Assembly: GCA_034430215.1 (NCBI GenBank)
Contig: DAOUFE010000023.1
Location: 103,884 to 167,883, forward strand
Direction of reading: 5' to 3'
DNA length: 64,000 nt
DNA from: UBA4782 sp034430215
Lineage (GTDB): Bacteria; Chloroflexota; Anaerolineae; Anaerolineales; Anaerolineaceae
In this document: positions 53,042-61,707 of the stretch, one piece after another
Position numbering within the stretch: position 1 is the stretch's first letter
Layout: each line of letters begins with the position of its first letter
Program-made: the position numbers and the translations under genes
The notes under the pieces: model-generated
Databases searched by the model: none
What the model was told of the DNA's origin: nothing
What the model saw: only the letters and a program-made list of their open reading frames with translations

Positions 53042-53782
53042 CTACACACCTTTTTGTTTAAAAATGGCGAATGGGGTTGAGAATAAAATTTTCAAATCCA
53101 TTCCCAGAGTTTGATTTTCGATATACTGGATATCCAGGTTTACTTGATTATTGAAATCTAAAGTACAACGCGCAGTGATCTGTTGCAACCCAGTGATGCC
53201 AGGCTTCGCCTGCAGTCTTCGAAGTTGCCAGGGAGAGTATAGATCTACCTCATAAGGTATGGCTGGTCGAGGTCCCACCAGTGACATATCACCCCGTAAG
53301 ACATTAAAAAATTGAGGAGTCTCATCCAGACTGGATTTGCGGATGAATTTACCCACACGCGTAATTCGACTATCATGCACTAATTTATGTAAAGTATTAC
53401 CCTCGCCCTCGAGTTTCTCCATGGTATCCTCATCCTGGTTGATCAGTGCTGTTACGTAATTCTTATGAACATCTTCATCGGCATGATCCACCATACTCCG
53501 GAATTTATAACAAACGAAATCTTTTCGTTCCCAGTGATAGCTAGATCCTTTCTTTACCCGTATTGCACCCACACGAATTTGCCGGAATAAAACCGGACCG
53601 GGAGAATCAAGCTTGATGATGATAGCCAGGAGAAGAAAAACAGGGCTTAATACTATCAGTGTGATTAAACTGATAACAACATCCAATATCCTCTTGATTG
53701 TGAAGTAGGTATTTTGACGGGACAGGACTCTTTCAGCATCTTCTTCAGATACCACAGGTATACCTTTAGATGTAATATCCAT
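53042..53782 (-). CDS. Undecaprenyl-phosphate sugar phosphotransferase (initiating enzyme of EPS)
   Basis: A 246-residue polyprenyl glycosylphosphotransferase of the Bac_transf family (PF02397), which moves a sugar-1-phosphate from a nucleotide sugar to undecaprenyl phosphate at the start of repeat assembly. One membrane helix lies at about 34-58, followed by DSPGPVLFRQIRVG, CYKFRSM, RKSSLDETPQFFNVLRGDMS and LVGPRPA. It contains only the minimal catalytic part, without the N-terminal helices of WbaP/WcaJ. An insertion (about 105-140, acidic) lies between FRSM and the RITRVG strand. It is the first gene of the EPS operon, about 40 bases after the promoter at 53828-53856. Confidence 0.92.
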   Translation of the reverse strand: MDITSKGIPVVSEEDAERVLSRQNTYFTIKRILDVVISLITLIVLSPVFLLLAIIIKLDSPGPVLFRQIRVGAIRVKKGSSYHWERKDFVCYKFRSMVDHADEDVHKNYVTALINQDEDTMEKLEGEGNTLHKLVHDSRITRVGKFIRKSSLDETPQFFNVLRGDMSLVGPRPAIPYEVDLYSPWQLRRLQAKPGITGLQQITARCTLDFNNQVNLDIQYIENQTLGMDLKILFSTPFAIFKQKGV

Positions 53783-53827
53783 AACACCCGCCCTTCTTGA
53801 TCAGGGTTAAGGTTTACAACTGCCGGT

Positions 53828-53856
53828 ATTGTGTGCAGATATCAGGATTGTGTCAA
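53828..53856 (-). promoter_or_regulatory. Promoter of the exopolysaccharide operon
   Basis: On the minus strand a perfect TTGACA (53856-53851), a 17-base spacer and CACAAT (53833-53828) lie about 45 bases before the sugar-phosphate transferase start. The whole block to 39434 is on one strand with short gaps and could be a single long transcript. Confidence 0.6.
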
Positions 53857-53962
53857 AAATGAGTGAGTAAAAAAACACAATAAATAGTTAATTTAATTTC
53901 ACGCAATTACCAGCGTTGTATGAAAAATATATTTAAATACTACGATTAACAATTCTGCTATG

Positions 53963-54012
53963 CATCCATCAAGGGGAGAGTGTTTTCATCCGCCAGTTGG
54001 GGGAGAGGTAAC
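53963..54012. repeat. Interspersed intergenic repeat, copy B
   Basis: The second copy of the 40-base block at 31187-31226, with five differences, followed by GAGAGGTAAC where copy A has TAAC directly. It lies about 107 bases upstream of the -35 of the EPS promoter, in the same orientation relative to the minus-strand genes as copy A. The internal hairpin of copy A is not conserved here, but a new GGGGAGAG/TCC pairing is possible. Confidence 0.6.
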
Positions 54013-54160
54013 TATTTGGTTGGATTATGATTTGATTTCGAGTAGATATTGTCGTGGCAAATATCAACCATTTTTTTACTTATTCTATCTGTCAGATGAC
54101 ATTGAAAGGATATGGTTTTAATAAACGCAAGAAAATGCTTTGCAGCTAATTTTTAAAAAT

Positions 54161-54206
54161 AAAACCGCGGAAGAGCTTGTGAAAACAGGCGTACTTTCGC
54201 GGCTTT
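54161..54206 (-). terminator. Intrinsic terminator of the Tad operon
   Basis: On the minus strand CCGCGAAAG (54202-54194) pairs with CTTCCGCGG (54173-54165) with one wobble. The T-rich TTTTATTTTTA follows at 54164-54154. It lies 20 bases after the CpaF stop. Confidence 0.75.
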
Positions 54207-54225
54207 GTTTTCTTCTTGATTAATA

Positions 54226-55566
54226 TCAGGATTTCATAAATGTATTTTCTGGCAGGATAATGTTGTTTATTGCAAATTTTTCTGCGAATCTGGGGCGCAA
54301 CCCGGTGGATCTGAGTGTTCCCATTACCCGCCCATTGGAATAACTGGACTGTTCGAAAACAAAAAGGTCCTGAAGGGTGAATGTATCACCTTCCATACCC
54401 TGGACTTCCGTTACCTGAACTACTTTCCTGGTACCATCTCGCATACGTTCCAGATGGATTAGCAGGTTAATCGATGAAGCAATCTGCTCCCTGATCGCCT
54501 TTAAGGGCAGCTCCATCCCAGCCATCATGACCATGGTCTCGATTCTTCTTAATGCATCTCGAGGGCTGTTGGCATGGATAGTGGTCATGGATCCCTCATG
54601 CCCGGTGTTCATAGCTTGAAGCATATCCAGCGCCTCTCCGCCACGAGCTTCGCCTACGATGATACGATCTGGTCTCATACGCAATGCGTTGATAAGAAGC
54701 TGCCGGATGGTTACTTCTCCCTTGCCTTCAATATTTGGAGGACGCCTTTCCAGGCGCACCACATGCCGCTGATTAAGTTTAAGCTCTGCAGTATCTTCAA
54801 TGGTTATGATACGTTCATGCGATGGAATATATGTAGATACGACATTGAGAAGCGTGGTCTTGCCAGTGCCAGTTCCGCCAGAGATAACCAGGTTGATCTT
54901 TGCTTCAACGCAGGCTTTGATAAACGCCACGATGGAATTGTTTAAGGTGCCATTATTCACCAGGTCTTGTGCGGTGAAAGGCACAACAGCAAATTTACGA
55001 ATAGTAAGAATGGGACCATCCAGGGCAAGTGGAGGAATAGTGGCGTTAACACGGAAGCCATTCGGTAAACGGGCATCCACATAGGGGGATGACTCATCCA
55101 CGCGCCTGCCAATAGGAGCAACAATCCGATCGATGATCCGCCTCAGATGGGCATCATTGGTGAATTTAATATTGGTATGTTCGATAATACCAAACCGTTC
55201 GATGTAGACATCGTTCGGGCCGTTTACCATGATTTCTGTGATCTCATTATCATTCAACAGGGGCTCAAGAGGTCCATAACCGATAATATCCGAAGTGATC
55301 CACTCGAGCAGTTGCATGCGGGTTGCACGCGTGTACATTAAATTTTCGTCTGCAAGGAACTGGTTAAAAGAGTTTTCGATCGTAGCTCTGAGCTGAGAGA
55401 GATCGTCAAAAGATAATTCACCGTTAAATTCCACCAGCAATTTCTTTTGAACGGCGTCCCTGATCAGGATGGCATCTTCTTCATACTCAAACGCAGGCTG
55501 TTGTTCAAGCCGTGTATTTCTTCGTACAGGATCTTTTTTGAGAGCAGGTCGATTAGTAAACATCAT
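54226..55566 (-). CDS. cpaF: Tad pilus assembly ATPase CpaF/TadA
   Basis: A 446-residue hexameric secretion ATPase of the type II/IV superfamily that powers Flp/Tad pilus assembly. The N1 domain is at about 30-95, followed by the core. Walker A is SGGTGTGKTTLL (230-240), and the Asp-box, Walker B (RIIVGEARGGEALDML) and His-box (GHEGSMTTIHANS) are all intact. The start at 55566 follows GGAG closely; the next codon is also ATG and may be the real start. It is the last gene of the Tad operon. Confidence 0.95.
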   Translation of the reverse strand: MMFTNRPALKKDPVRRNTRLEQQPAFEYEEDAILIRDAVQKKLLVEFNGELSFDDLSQLRATIENSFNQFLADENLMYTRATRMQLLEWITSDIIGYGPLEPLLNDNEITEIMVNGPNDVYIERFGIIEHTNIKFTNDAHLRRIIDRIVAPIGRRVDESSPYVDARLPNGFRVNATIPPLALDGPILTIRKFAVVPFTAQDLVNNGTLNNSIVAFIKACVEAKINLVISGGTGTGKTTLLNVVSTYIPSHERIITIEDTAELKLNQRHVVRLERRPPNIEGKGEVTIRQLLINALRMRPDRIIVGEARGGEALDMLQAMNTGHEGSMTTIHANSPRDALRRIETMVMMAGMELPLKAIREQIASSINLLIHLERMRDGTRKVVQVTEVQGMEGDTFTLQDLFVFEQSSYSNGRVMGTLRSTGLRPRFAEKFAINNIILPENTFMKS

Positions 55567-55594
55567 TCACTCCATAAACTTTTCTGCTTCATCT

Positions 55595-57424
55595 CTATTG
55601 AATGTAAGGCACCAAAATGGTCATGTCACTTTTCGCTGTCATTGATTCAGCCAAATCATTTCTTTGGCGTATAGAAGTTATGGTAGATTCATAGATTCTG
55701 GCAATCCCGATGAAACTCTGACCCTTTGTGATAGTGACTTCTCTATAAAGATATCCATCCATCAAGTTGGTAATGGCATCGCGATACGCTTCAAACGATG
55801 CATAATCCATGCTGGCTTCGGCGTTTGCCCTGGCATTCTGTAGCGCATTTATAAGGTATGGATCGGTGAGTTGACTGGTGATGTTGGCAGTATCCATTGC
55901 CATATTGAAGTATTTGATCGCATTGCGGTAATCATACATTTTTCCTAAAACAATGCCCATATTCACTTCAGCTTCAAAAAGCTGTAATTTGTTTCCGGGA
56001 TTTTCCCATGCAATGATCTCTGCCTGTTCAAAATCTTGTTGGGCATCTGAGAAGTAACCCGCATTCAAGAACCGGTGCCCTCTGGCAGAATATGATTCAA
56101 AAAGCATCTGTTGAACCATCCCATTTGCATACGTAGTTTGAAAACGACTCAGTTTCTGGAGGTTAGTGATGGCCGCATCCCATTCCATCCGGTCAAATTT
56201 TTGTGTGGCAAGAAGATAATTTTGTGCTTTTTCCAGCTCCGAATTGATTGCGGCATCCCCTGGAGCCAGATTGACTGCTTTTCGCAGGTAGTCAACAGCT
56301 TTGGTGATCGAATCTTCCGTTGCATAAGGTGATTCAATAATCGATTTTGCGATCTGCCGATATTTCAAATTGAGCAATCCCACCAGGAACTGCTGCAGGT
56401 CTCTTCTTTCCTGAGCAAATGCTTTATCCTGTGCAACCAGAGCCACCGCTCGATAGTAATAGGTTTCCGCCGCATCGATTTCTTCAATGGTAGAGTTTTC
56501 GCTGGAAAGGATCGCTTTGATCTTCTCATAGTAGCTCATGAAGAGCTGTTCTTCCAAATCAGGTGCAACGATTGCTGGATCAAGCGAAAGCACTTCTTCG
56601 TAAGAAGTTATCACATCATCCCAGCGTCGCTCGGTATAGGCAGTATCTGCCACAACCAGTAACTCACTGATCCTGTTGTGCTTCTCGATTTGACTAATCT
56701 GATACTGAATATCCTTGTAAGTTGCGTTCTGCCCTTCTATTTGTTTTAACAACACCAACGCTGCATTGTAATCGTTATTCTTAATATACTGAATCGCCAT
56801 TTCATACAGTTTATCCAGTTCTTGTAACTGGTTTGCTTGATTGATCAATTCCACCAAAGCAGGATAGTTGGGATCGATTTCCTGGATTTTTTGGATGGTT
56901 TCCAAAGCCATAACCGTATTCCCAACCCTGATAAAATTTTGTGCCTGATCTTCAAGCTCAAGAAGTTTCTGTTCCATTTCACTCGCTGAAAGCAAGGTTG
57001 TGGAAGAAGGGCGAGACATAAAATTTGTCGAGATCAAGACAATTGCTAACAAGGCAAGCAGGATACCACCGAAAACCACCAGTAGAGAAATCGTCAGGCT
57101 TTTCCTTGTCGCTTTTTTCTTTTCTTGCGAGTTAAGGCTTTCCTTATCTTTGAAAACCTTTTTTACTTCGATGTCTTCGCGAAACTCTTTTAGTGTTGGA
57201 TCGTCAGGATACTTTTGCAAAAGTTCATCCAAAAGGTGATTGCAAGTTTCCCAATCTGCTTTTTGGAAATTCGTGAGCAAGGACTCATAAGCGGGATCTG
57301 CTGCCATTTGTTGATTGGCAGCGAATTTCCCAGGTGCCTCGGGATAGGACATGTCTTTATCAACATTCAATTGTGAAGTCTGTTCGTTGTCCGTCATCAT
57401 TTCGCCCAATTCTGAATGATCCAT
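55595..57424 (-). CDS. Tad-locus membrane protein with TPR-like repeats and a C-terminal LysM-like domain
   Basis: A 609-residue bitopic protein. An acidic cytoplasmic N terminus (1-100) contains a TPR-like helical pair (ADPAYESLLTNFQKADWETC). A membrane helix at 109-132 follows, then a long extracytoplasmic helical region (about 150-555) with TPR-like repeats (for example VMALETIQKIQEIDPNYPAL, NAALVLLKQIEGQNATYKDI, AITNLQKLSRFQTTYANGMV). The last 47 residues (TITKGQSFIGIARIYESTIT...LVPY) resemble a LysM module. It occupies the place where proteobacterial loci have TadD or pilotin genes. It may anchor or gate the pilus through the cell wall in a secretin-less envelope; that is inference. Confidence 0.75.
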   Translation of the reverse strand: MDHSELGEMMTDNEQTSQLNVDKDMSYPEAPGKFAANQQMAADPAYESLLTNFQKADWETCNHLLDELLQKYPDDPTLKEFREDIEVKKVFKDKESLNSQEKKKATRKSLTISLLVVFGGILLALLAIVLISTNFMSRPSSTTLLSASEMEQKLLELEDQAQNFIRVGNTVMALETIQKIQEIDPNYPALVELINQANQLQELDKLYEMAIQYIKNNDYNAALVLLKQIEGQNATYKDIQYQISQIEKHNRISELLVVADTAYTERRWDDVITSYEEVLSLDPAIVAPDLEEQLFMSYYEKIKAILSSENSTIEEIDAAETYYYRAVALVAQDKAFAQERRDLQQFLVGLLNLKYRQIAKSIIESPYATEDSITKAVDYLRKAVNLAPGDAAINSELEKAQNYLLATQKFDRMEWDAAITNLQKLSRFQTTYANGMVQQMLFESYSARGHRFLNAGYFSDAQQDFEQAEIIAWENPGNKLQLFEAEVNMGIVLGKMYDYRNAIKYFNMAMDTANITSQLTDPYLINALQNARANAEASMDYASFEAYRDAITNLMDGYLYREVTITKGQSFIGIARIYESTITSIRQRNDLAESMTAKSDMTILVPYIQ

Positions 57425-57442
57425 ATCTCGCTCAAGATCCTT

Positions 57443-58462
57443 CTAAGACAGTAAGGTTAGAATTCTGGGGATAAGAGGTCCCAGAATAACGATCAATAAT
57501 GCTGGCAGGATCAACAATGCCAATGGGATGATCATCTTGGCAGGCAGTTTATAAGCAATCTCTTTCGCTTTGAAATGACGGATAATTCTAAATTGCTCTG
57601 CCTGACTGTGTAAAACATCCGCAATCCGCATACCCAACGTTTCCGATTGAATGATGATGGTTACAAAGCTGGAAAGTTCCGATACATCCAATCGCTGGCT
57701 CCTGTTGCGTAACGCGTCAGCACGCGAAACACCCACCTCCATTTCAGAGGAAACGCGTCGGAATTCTGCACCAATCGCGTTTTGCATTTGCTCACCCACC
57801 CTCTGCATTCCCTGATCAAAGCCCAACCCTGCGTCTGCACAAACAGATAACAGGTCTAGTGCGTCTGGAAATTCTCGTTCAATTTTTTGCTTTACTTTAT
57901 TTACCTCTGCATTTAACCAGACGCTTGGGAGAAGAAAGAAAAGAATGATAAGCAGTACACCTGCTAAAAGCATTAGATTGGCATATTGTGGATTGGTTTG
58001 AGCTGCCGATCCAATGCCAGCTTGATTCCGAGAAAATAAATTCCCTAATTGACCAAAATTTCGCAAGTTGATGAGAAATGCCAACACGATGCCCAAGATC
58101 AGAAATATCAGGCGTACCGCAAAGAATTCTCGCGCTCGCAAATTCCCTGGGTTGCGGATGATGGATAACTTTCGATCTGTCTCGGCAATTGTTTGCTTTG
58201 GAGCAAATCTACCTAAATAGGCGAACAGTTTCTTGAATCCTGCAATTAAAGTACGGTCAAAAAATAGCTCAGAGAAATGTTGCTGTTGAATAGGAGCGGA
58301 TTGTTTGGTGATTGTTTTTGTAAGGCTCTGATACGAAACAAACTCGTGTAATCTTTCGGAAGTATCCGTCGTTTTTCCAGTACGGTAGGCAATAAATATC
58401 AACAATACCCCTGCGAGAAGGAGACCGATGACCAATGTGGTTATGATTAAGGTTGAATTCAT
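57443..58462 (-). CDS. tadC: Tad pilus inner-membrane platform protein TadC
   Basis: A 339-residue polytopic membrane protein with the T2SSF (GspF) domain, paired with TadB to form the pilus platform. Helices lie at the N terminus (7-27), in the middle (about 120-190) and at the C terminus. The cytoplasmic T2SSF part includes FPDALDLLSVCADAGLGFDQ, GVSRADALRNRSQRLDVSEL and IIQSETLGMRIADVL, the characteristic signature. It follows TadB by 14 bases. GGGAATT precedes the ATG. Confidence 0.92.
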   Translation of the reverse strand: MNSTLIITTLVIGLLLAGVLLIFIAYRTGKTTDTSERLHEFVSYQSLTKTITKQSAPIQQQHFSELFFDRTLIAGFKKLFAYLGRFAPKQTIAETDRKLSIIRNPGNLRAREFFAVRLIFLILGIVLAFLINLRNFGQLGNLFSRNQAGIGSAAQTNPQYANLMLLAGVLLIILFFLLPSVWLNAEVNKVKQKIEREFPDALDLLSVCADAGLGFDQGMQRVGEQMQNAIGAEFRRVSSEMEVGVSRADALRNRSQRLDVSELSSFVTIIIQSETLGMRIADVLHSQAEQFRIIRHFKAKEIAYKLPAKMIIPLALLILPALLIVILGPLIPRILTLLS

Positions 58463-58476
58463 TTTCGATCAATTCC

Positions 58477-59454
58477 CTAAACAATAATATGCGCCAATCT
58501 TCTTAACCAGATATTGCCCAAAAGAATACCAATCAGAGCAACAAGGAACAAGATCCTGGTTATTGGATTATCCAATGAGCCGGCAAAATAGCCCGGACTG
58601 AGAAAGAAAATGAGAACCGCGGTGATGAATGGAAGGAATGTTAGCAAATAACTGGCATAGCGCGCATATGACGTCAATGCTCTTACCTCACCCAGCAATG
58701 CGATCCGGTTTCGAATAGTCTCAGTTACTGCTGTCAGCATCAGCGAAAGATTACCGCCTACCTGGCTGTTGATGATGATGGCAGTCACCACCATTTGCAG
58801 ATCATCGCTTTCCATACGAGCAGAAAGGCTTTCAAGAGATTGGCTGAGGGGTATACCAAATTGAACTTCGCGCTGCACACGTGCAAACTCTTCTCCAGCT
58901 GGAGCTGGCATTTCACGCACGACTACTTCCAGTGCTTGAAGCAGACTAAAACCCGCCTGCACAGCACCCCGAATGAGGACCAAAACATCGACCAGTTGAT
59001 CCTGAAACTTCTTTTGACGCTTGAAAATACTTTGCTGCAGGAATAATCCGGGAAGCAGGTAGAGCGTAACACCTACGAAAAGCCCCAAAATGAAATGTCC
59101 TGAAACAACCCACCCCAGGATCAAACCGATAGAACCGCTGACAATTTGAATTAAAACATACTCGGTTACTGTTATTTGCCAATTGGAACTGAGTAATTTT
59201 TGTTGAAGTTTTTTGCTCGCCAAAACTGAAAGAACATTATTTAAATTATTGCGGAATCCACTTACTCTGGCTACACGGCGCGTCACTGGCTGGACCGTAT
59301 GGATTTCTTCAGGGGGTGCTTCAACAAATCTACCCAAACGTTCTTTGACGTTACTGGTTGCCAAAACAGAATACAAATAAACTCCCAGTAATATGCAAAA
59401 ACCCACAACTGAAAAAAGAGCGACCAGAAGGAAAATGACAATTTGACTGCTCAA
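58477..59454 (-). CDS. tadB: Tad pilus inner-membrane platform protein TadB
   Basis: A 325-residue T2SSF-domain membrane protein, the partner of TadC. The N-terminal helix is followed by a cytoplasmic segment, a helix pair near 100-145, the T2SSF signature (QLVDVLVLIRGAVQAGFSLL, QSLESLSARMESDDLQMVVT, IINSQVGGNLSLMLTAV) and two C-terminal helices. The start appears to be TTG at 59454 with AAGGTG upstream. It lies between TadZ and TadC in the usual Tad order. Confidence 0.92.
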   Translation of the reverse strand: MSSQIVIFLLVALFSVVGFCILLGVYLYSVLATSNVKERLGRFVEAPPEEIHTVQPVTRRVARVSGFRNNLNNVLSVLASKKLQQKLLSSNWQITVTEYVLIQIVSGSIGLILGWVVSGHFILGLFVGVTLYLLPGLFLQQSIFKRQKKFQDQLVDVLVLIRGAVQAGFSLLQALEVVVREMPAPAGEEFARVQREVQFGIPLSQSLESLSARMESDDLQMVVTAIIINSQVGGNLSLMLTAVTETIRNRIALLGEVRALTSYARYASYLLTFLPFITAVLIFFLSPGYFAGSLDNPITRILFLVALIGILLGNIWLRRLAHIIV

Positions 59455-59475
59455 TGTGCACCTTAATGGAATTCT

Positions 59476-60720
59476 TTAACCCAATCGAGAGGTTCGGAGT
59501 AACACATCTGAAGTTACTTCAGTATGAACTCTGGCGCCTTTAGTTGCAGCAAGGTCAAGCAGGTTATTGGCGATTTTACGATAAGCTTTTGCAACAGGAT
59601 GATTGGCGCGCTTGATGATCATCGGTACTCCTTCGTTCAAGGATGCCAGTGCCAGGTTGTCATCAGAAGGAATCACGCCAAAAATCTTTGTCCGAAGAAC
59701 TTTTTCTACTTCATTCAAGGCTACATCATTTTTCCCAGTTACTTTATTCATGAGAAGCAGAATTTTTTCTCGGGGATAAGATAAGGTGCGGCAAATATCC
59801 AGGAATAAACGGGCATTCCTCAATGATGCCAGGTCAGCATTAAGCACCAAAATCACTTTTTGGCAGGAATCCATCAATGTAACAACTTCATCATTCAGAT
59901 AATTTCCGCCATCAATTACCATATTGGGGAAGATGTGTTGCAGCCCCTGAATAACATTGAACAAATCATCAGGACGGATGGACTGAGCGACTGACGCTGA
60001 GAATGGACTGGGAAGAACCTGGATGCCTGAAGTATGCCTGATGACCACCTGCCTGGCAAGAGTTTCGTCAAGTGAAGCGGCATGAGGAATCAAATCGATG
60101 ATTGAATTTGCGGTTTTGATATTGAGCATTAACCCGATATCACCGAAAAGATGTTTGCCATCCACCAAAAGGATCTCTTCACCACTTTCTTGGTACAGTG
60201 CAATTGCCAAATTGGATGCAACGGTCGAACAACCAGCTCCTCCTTTTGGGCTGAAAACCAAGAAACTTCTGTCAGGTCTAAAGGGGTCTTTTCCCTGCCC
60301 TGATTGAGCTGGACTCGTAAGGCGAGAGTGCAGTTCTCTTACTCGTTTCATCGTGCTCAATAAATTTACATGAGAAAAAGGATAGGGAATGAAAGCTCTC
60401 GCTCCTGCCAGGATCACCCGGTTTGCATTGGCGATATCCTCTTCAGGGATGATGACGATCACGGAGATATCAGGGTGGAGGATGGTAATATCATCGATAG
60501 TATCAAAAATTTCATCAGGTGTACTGTATTGATAATCATACAAAACAATATCTGGCATTAAAGTTTTCACGGCTTGAACAACACCATCTTCCAGGTAAGA
60601 GGCATCCTCTAAATGGAATTCTTTATCCGATTCGAAGACGGTATCAACTTCTTTTGATAGAAGATCACTTTTTGTTATTACCAGAACTTTAACTGCTTCG
60701 GTAGAGGGATTGGGTACCAT
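59476..60720 (-). CDS. cpaE: Tad pilus localisation ATPase CpaE/TadZ
   Basis: A 414-residue cytoplasmic protein. The N-terminal receiver-like domain (about 9-130) has DIVLYDYQY at the phospho-acceptor position but lacks a full acidic pocket, as usual for TadZ. A MinD/ParA-type ATPase follows with deviant Walker A SPKGGAGCST (157-166), VDGKHLFGDIGLMLN (switch I) and VIDGGNYLNDEVV (Walker B). TadZ positions the Tad machinery at the pole or another site. The phosphate-accepting role of the receiver part is doubtful. Confidence 0.92.
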   Translation of the reverse strand: MVPNPSTEAVKVLVITKSDLLSKEVDTVFESDKEFHLEDASYLEDGVVQAVKTLMPDIVLYDYQYSTPDEIFDTIDDITILHPDISVIVIIPEEDIANANRVILAGARAFIPYPFSHVNLLSTMKRVRELHSRLTSPAQSGQGKDPFRPDRSFLVFSPKGGAGCSTVASNLAIALYQESGEEILLVDGKHLFGDIGLMLNIKTANSIIDLIPHAASLDETLARQVVIRHTSGIQVLPSPFSASVAQSIRPDDLFNVIQGLQHIFPNMVIDGGNYLNDEVVTLMDSCQKVILVLNADLASLRNARLFLDICRTLSYPREKILLLMNKVTGKNDVALNEVEKVLRTKIFGVIPSDDNLALASLNEGVPMIIKRANHPVAKAYRKIANNLLDLAATKGARVHTEVTSDVLLRTSRLG

Positions 60721-60743
60721 AATCTGATCATGCTCCTTCCGTT

Positions 60744-61616
60744 TTAGGGGACAATGCCAAGACCATATAGTTCTACGATATATTCCTTGGTGACAGGAAT
60801 AAGTTCAAAATTCCCACGTGATGTAGGAGCACGCAATACCATATCGAATGTAGCACCAGTATCAACCAGATGCTTCAGCAGCAACGCATCCTGGGGTGGT
60901 AGCGCCAGCAAGTAAGCCAGCACTTTCGTTTGACCGCGTGAAGGTGGTGCATTGGGATCAACCTGTGCTGTTTCCTGACCTTCCACCTCAACGATATCCG
61001 CTACCAGTGCAGTGACATTTACTGCCTGATAGGCGTCCATGGTAATGATGCGCTCAACTTTGTCTTCTTCTGTCTCCTCTTGAGCCGGAGATGTGCCTGT
61101 TTCTCCTTCAACCGAGCCAATCTTGCTTACATCGATGCTGATCGTCGCCAGAATATCTACGATATCGCCTCGCTCGATGACGCTGTTGACGCTCATCAGG
61201 TCATCTGCAGGAAAAGCAAACAAGACATGGCTGTCGCTCAAAATATAGGCAATATCATGGTTGATATTCGTTGGATCAGCAAGATTATGCTTCAGGATCA
61301 TTTCTCCCTGAACCAGGTCGGTTTTGATGAATTTATTGACGACATCTTCGACATTGGTCATGGCATCACGGGGTACAAATTCCGCCGGCATGGTAACCGT
61401 GGTAATATCGGTTTCTCCCACAAGATCACCCAGGAACATGTCATGGGTAGTAACCACAACGGTAATCTTCGTTTTTGCTTCTTCATCTTCGTTGGCAGCC
61501 TCCAAAGCTGCCTGAGAAGAAATTTGCTTGTTCAAAGCAATTGCAACAATGATCGCTATCGACAATAGAACAACACCAATAAGTGCAAACAGGATGGTTT
61601 TAATTTTTTTGTTCAA
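60744..61616 (-). CDS. cpaB: Tad pilus assembly protein CpaB/RcpC (SAF domain)
   Basis: A 290-residue protein with one N-terminal helix (8-29) and an extracytoplasmic SAF-domain region (about 50-130, with the RcpC-type motif DLVQGEMILKHNLADPTNIN). A beta-rich tail follows. CpaB/RcpC proteins normally work with the outer-membrane secretin CpaC/RcpA, but here no secretin gene is present. The start is TTG at 61616 with GGGAGA upstream. It sits between TadG and TadZ, 91 bases after the TadG gene. Confidence 0.9.
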   Translation of the reverse strand: MNKKIKTILFALIGVVLLSIAIIVAIALNKQISSQAALEAANEDEEAKTKITVVVTTHDMFLGDLVGETDITTVTMPAEFVPRDAMTNVEDVVNKFIKTDLVQGEMILKHNLADPTNINHDIAYILSDSHVLFAFPADDLMSVNSVIERGDIVDILATISIDVSKIGSVEGETGTSPAQEETEEDKVERIITMDAYQAVNVTALVADIVEVEGQETAQVDPNAPPSRGQTKVLAYLLALPPQDALLLKHLVDTGATFDMVLRAPTSRGNFELIPVTKEYIVELYGLGIVP

Positions 61617-61707
61617 TGCAATATCTCCCTTAAAAATCGAGATGATCGAAGCAGCTTCGGGTAATCAATGGATAGGTTATAAAATTTCAAACGTACACAA
61701 ACCAGGA

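Larger units (their letters stand above)
53783..54225. other. 443-base intergenic region between the EPS operon and the Tad operon
   Basis: Read on the minus strand, it holds the terminator of the Tad operon (54161-54206), an AT-rich stretch, copy B of the interspersed repeat (53963-54012), and the EPS promoter (53828-53856). Nothing protein-coding is recognisable. Confidence 0.6.
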
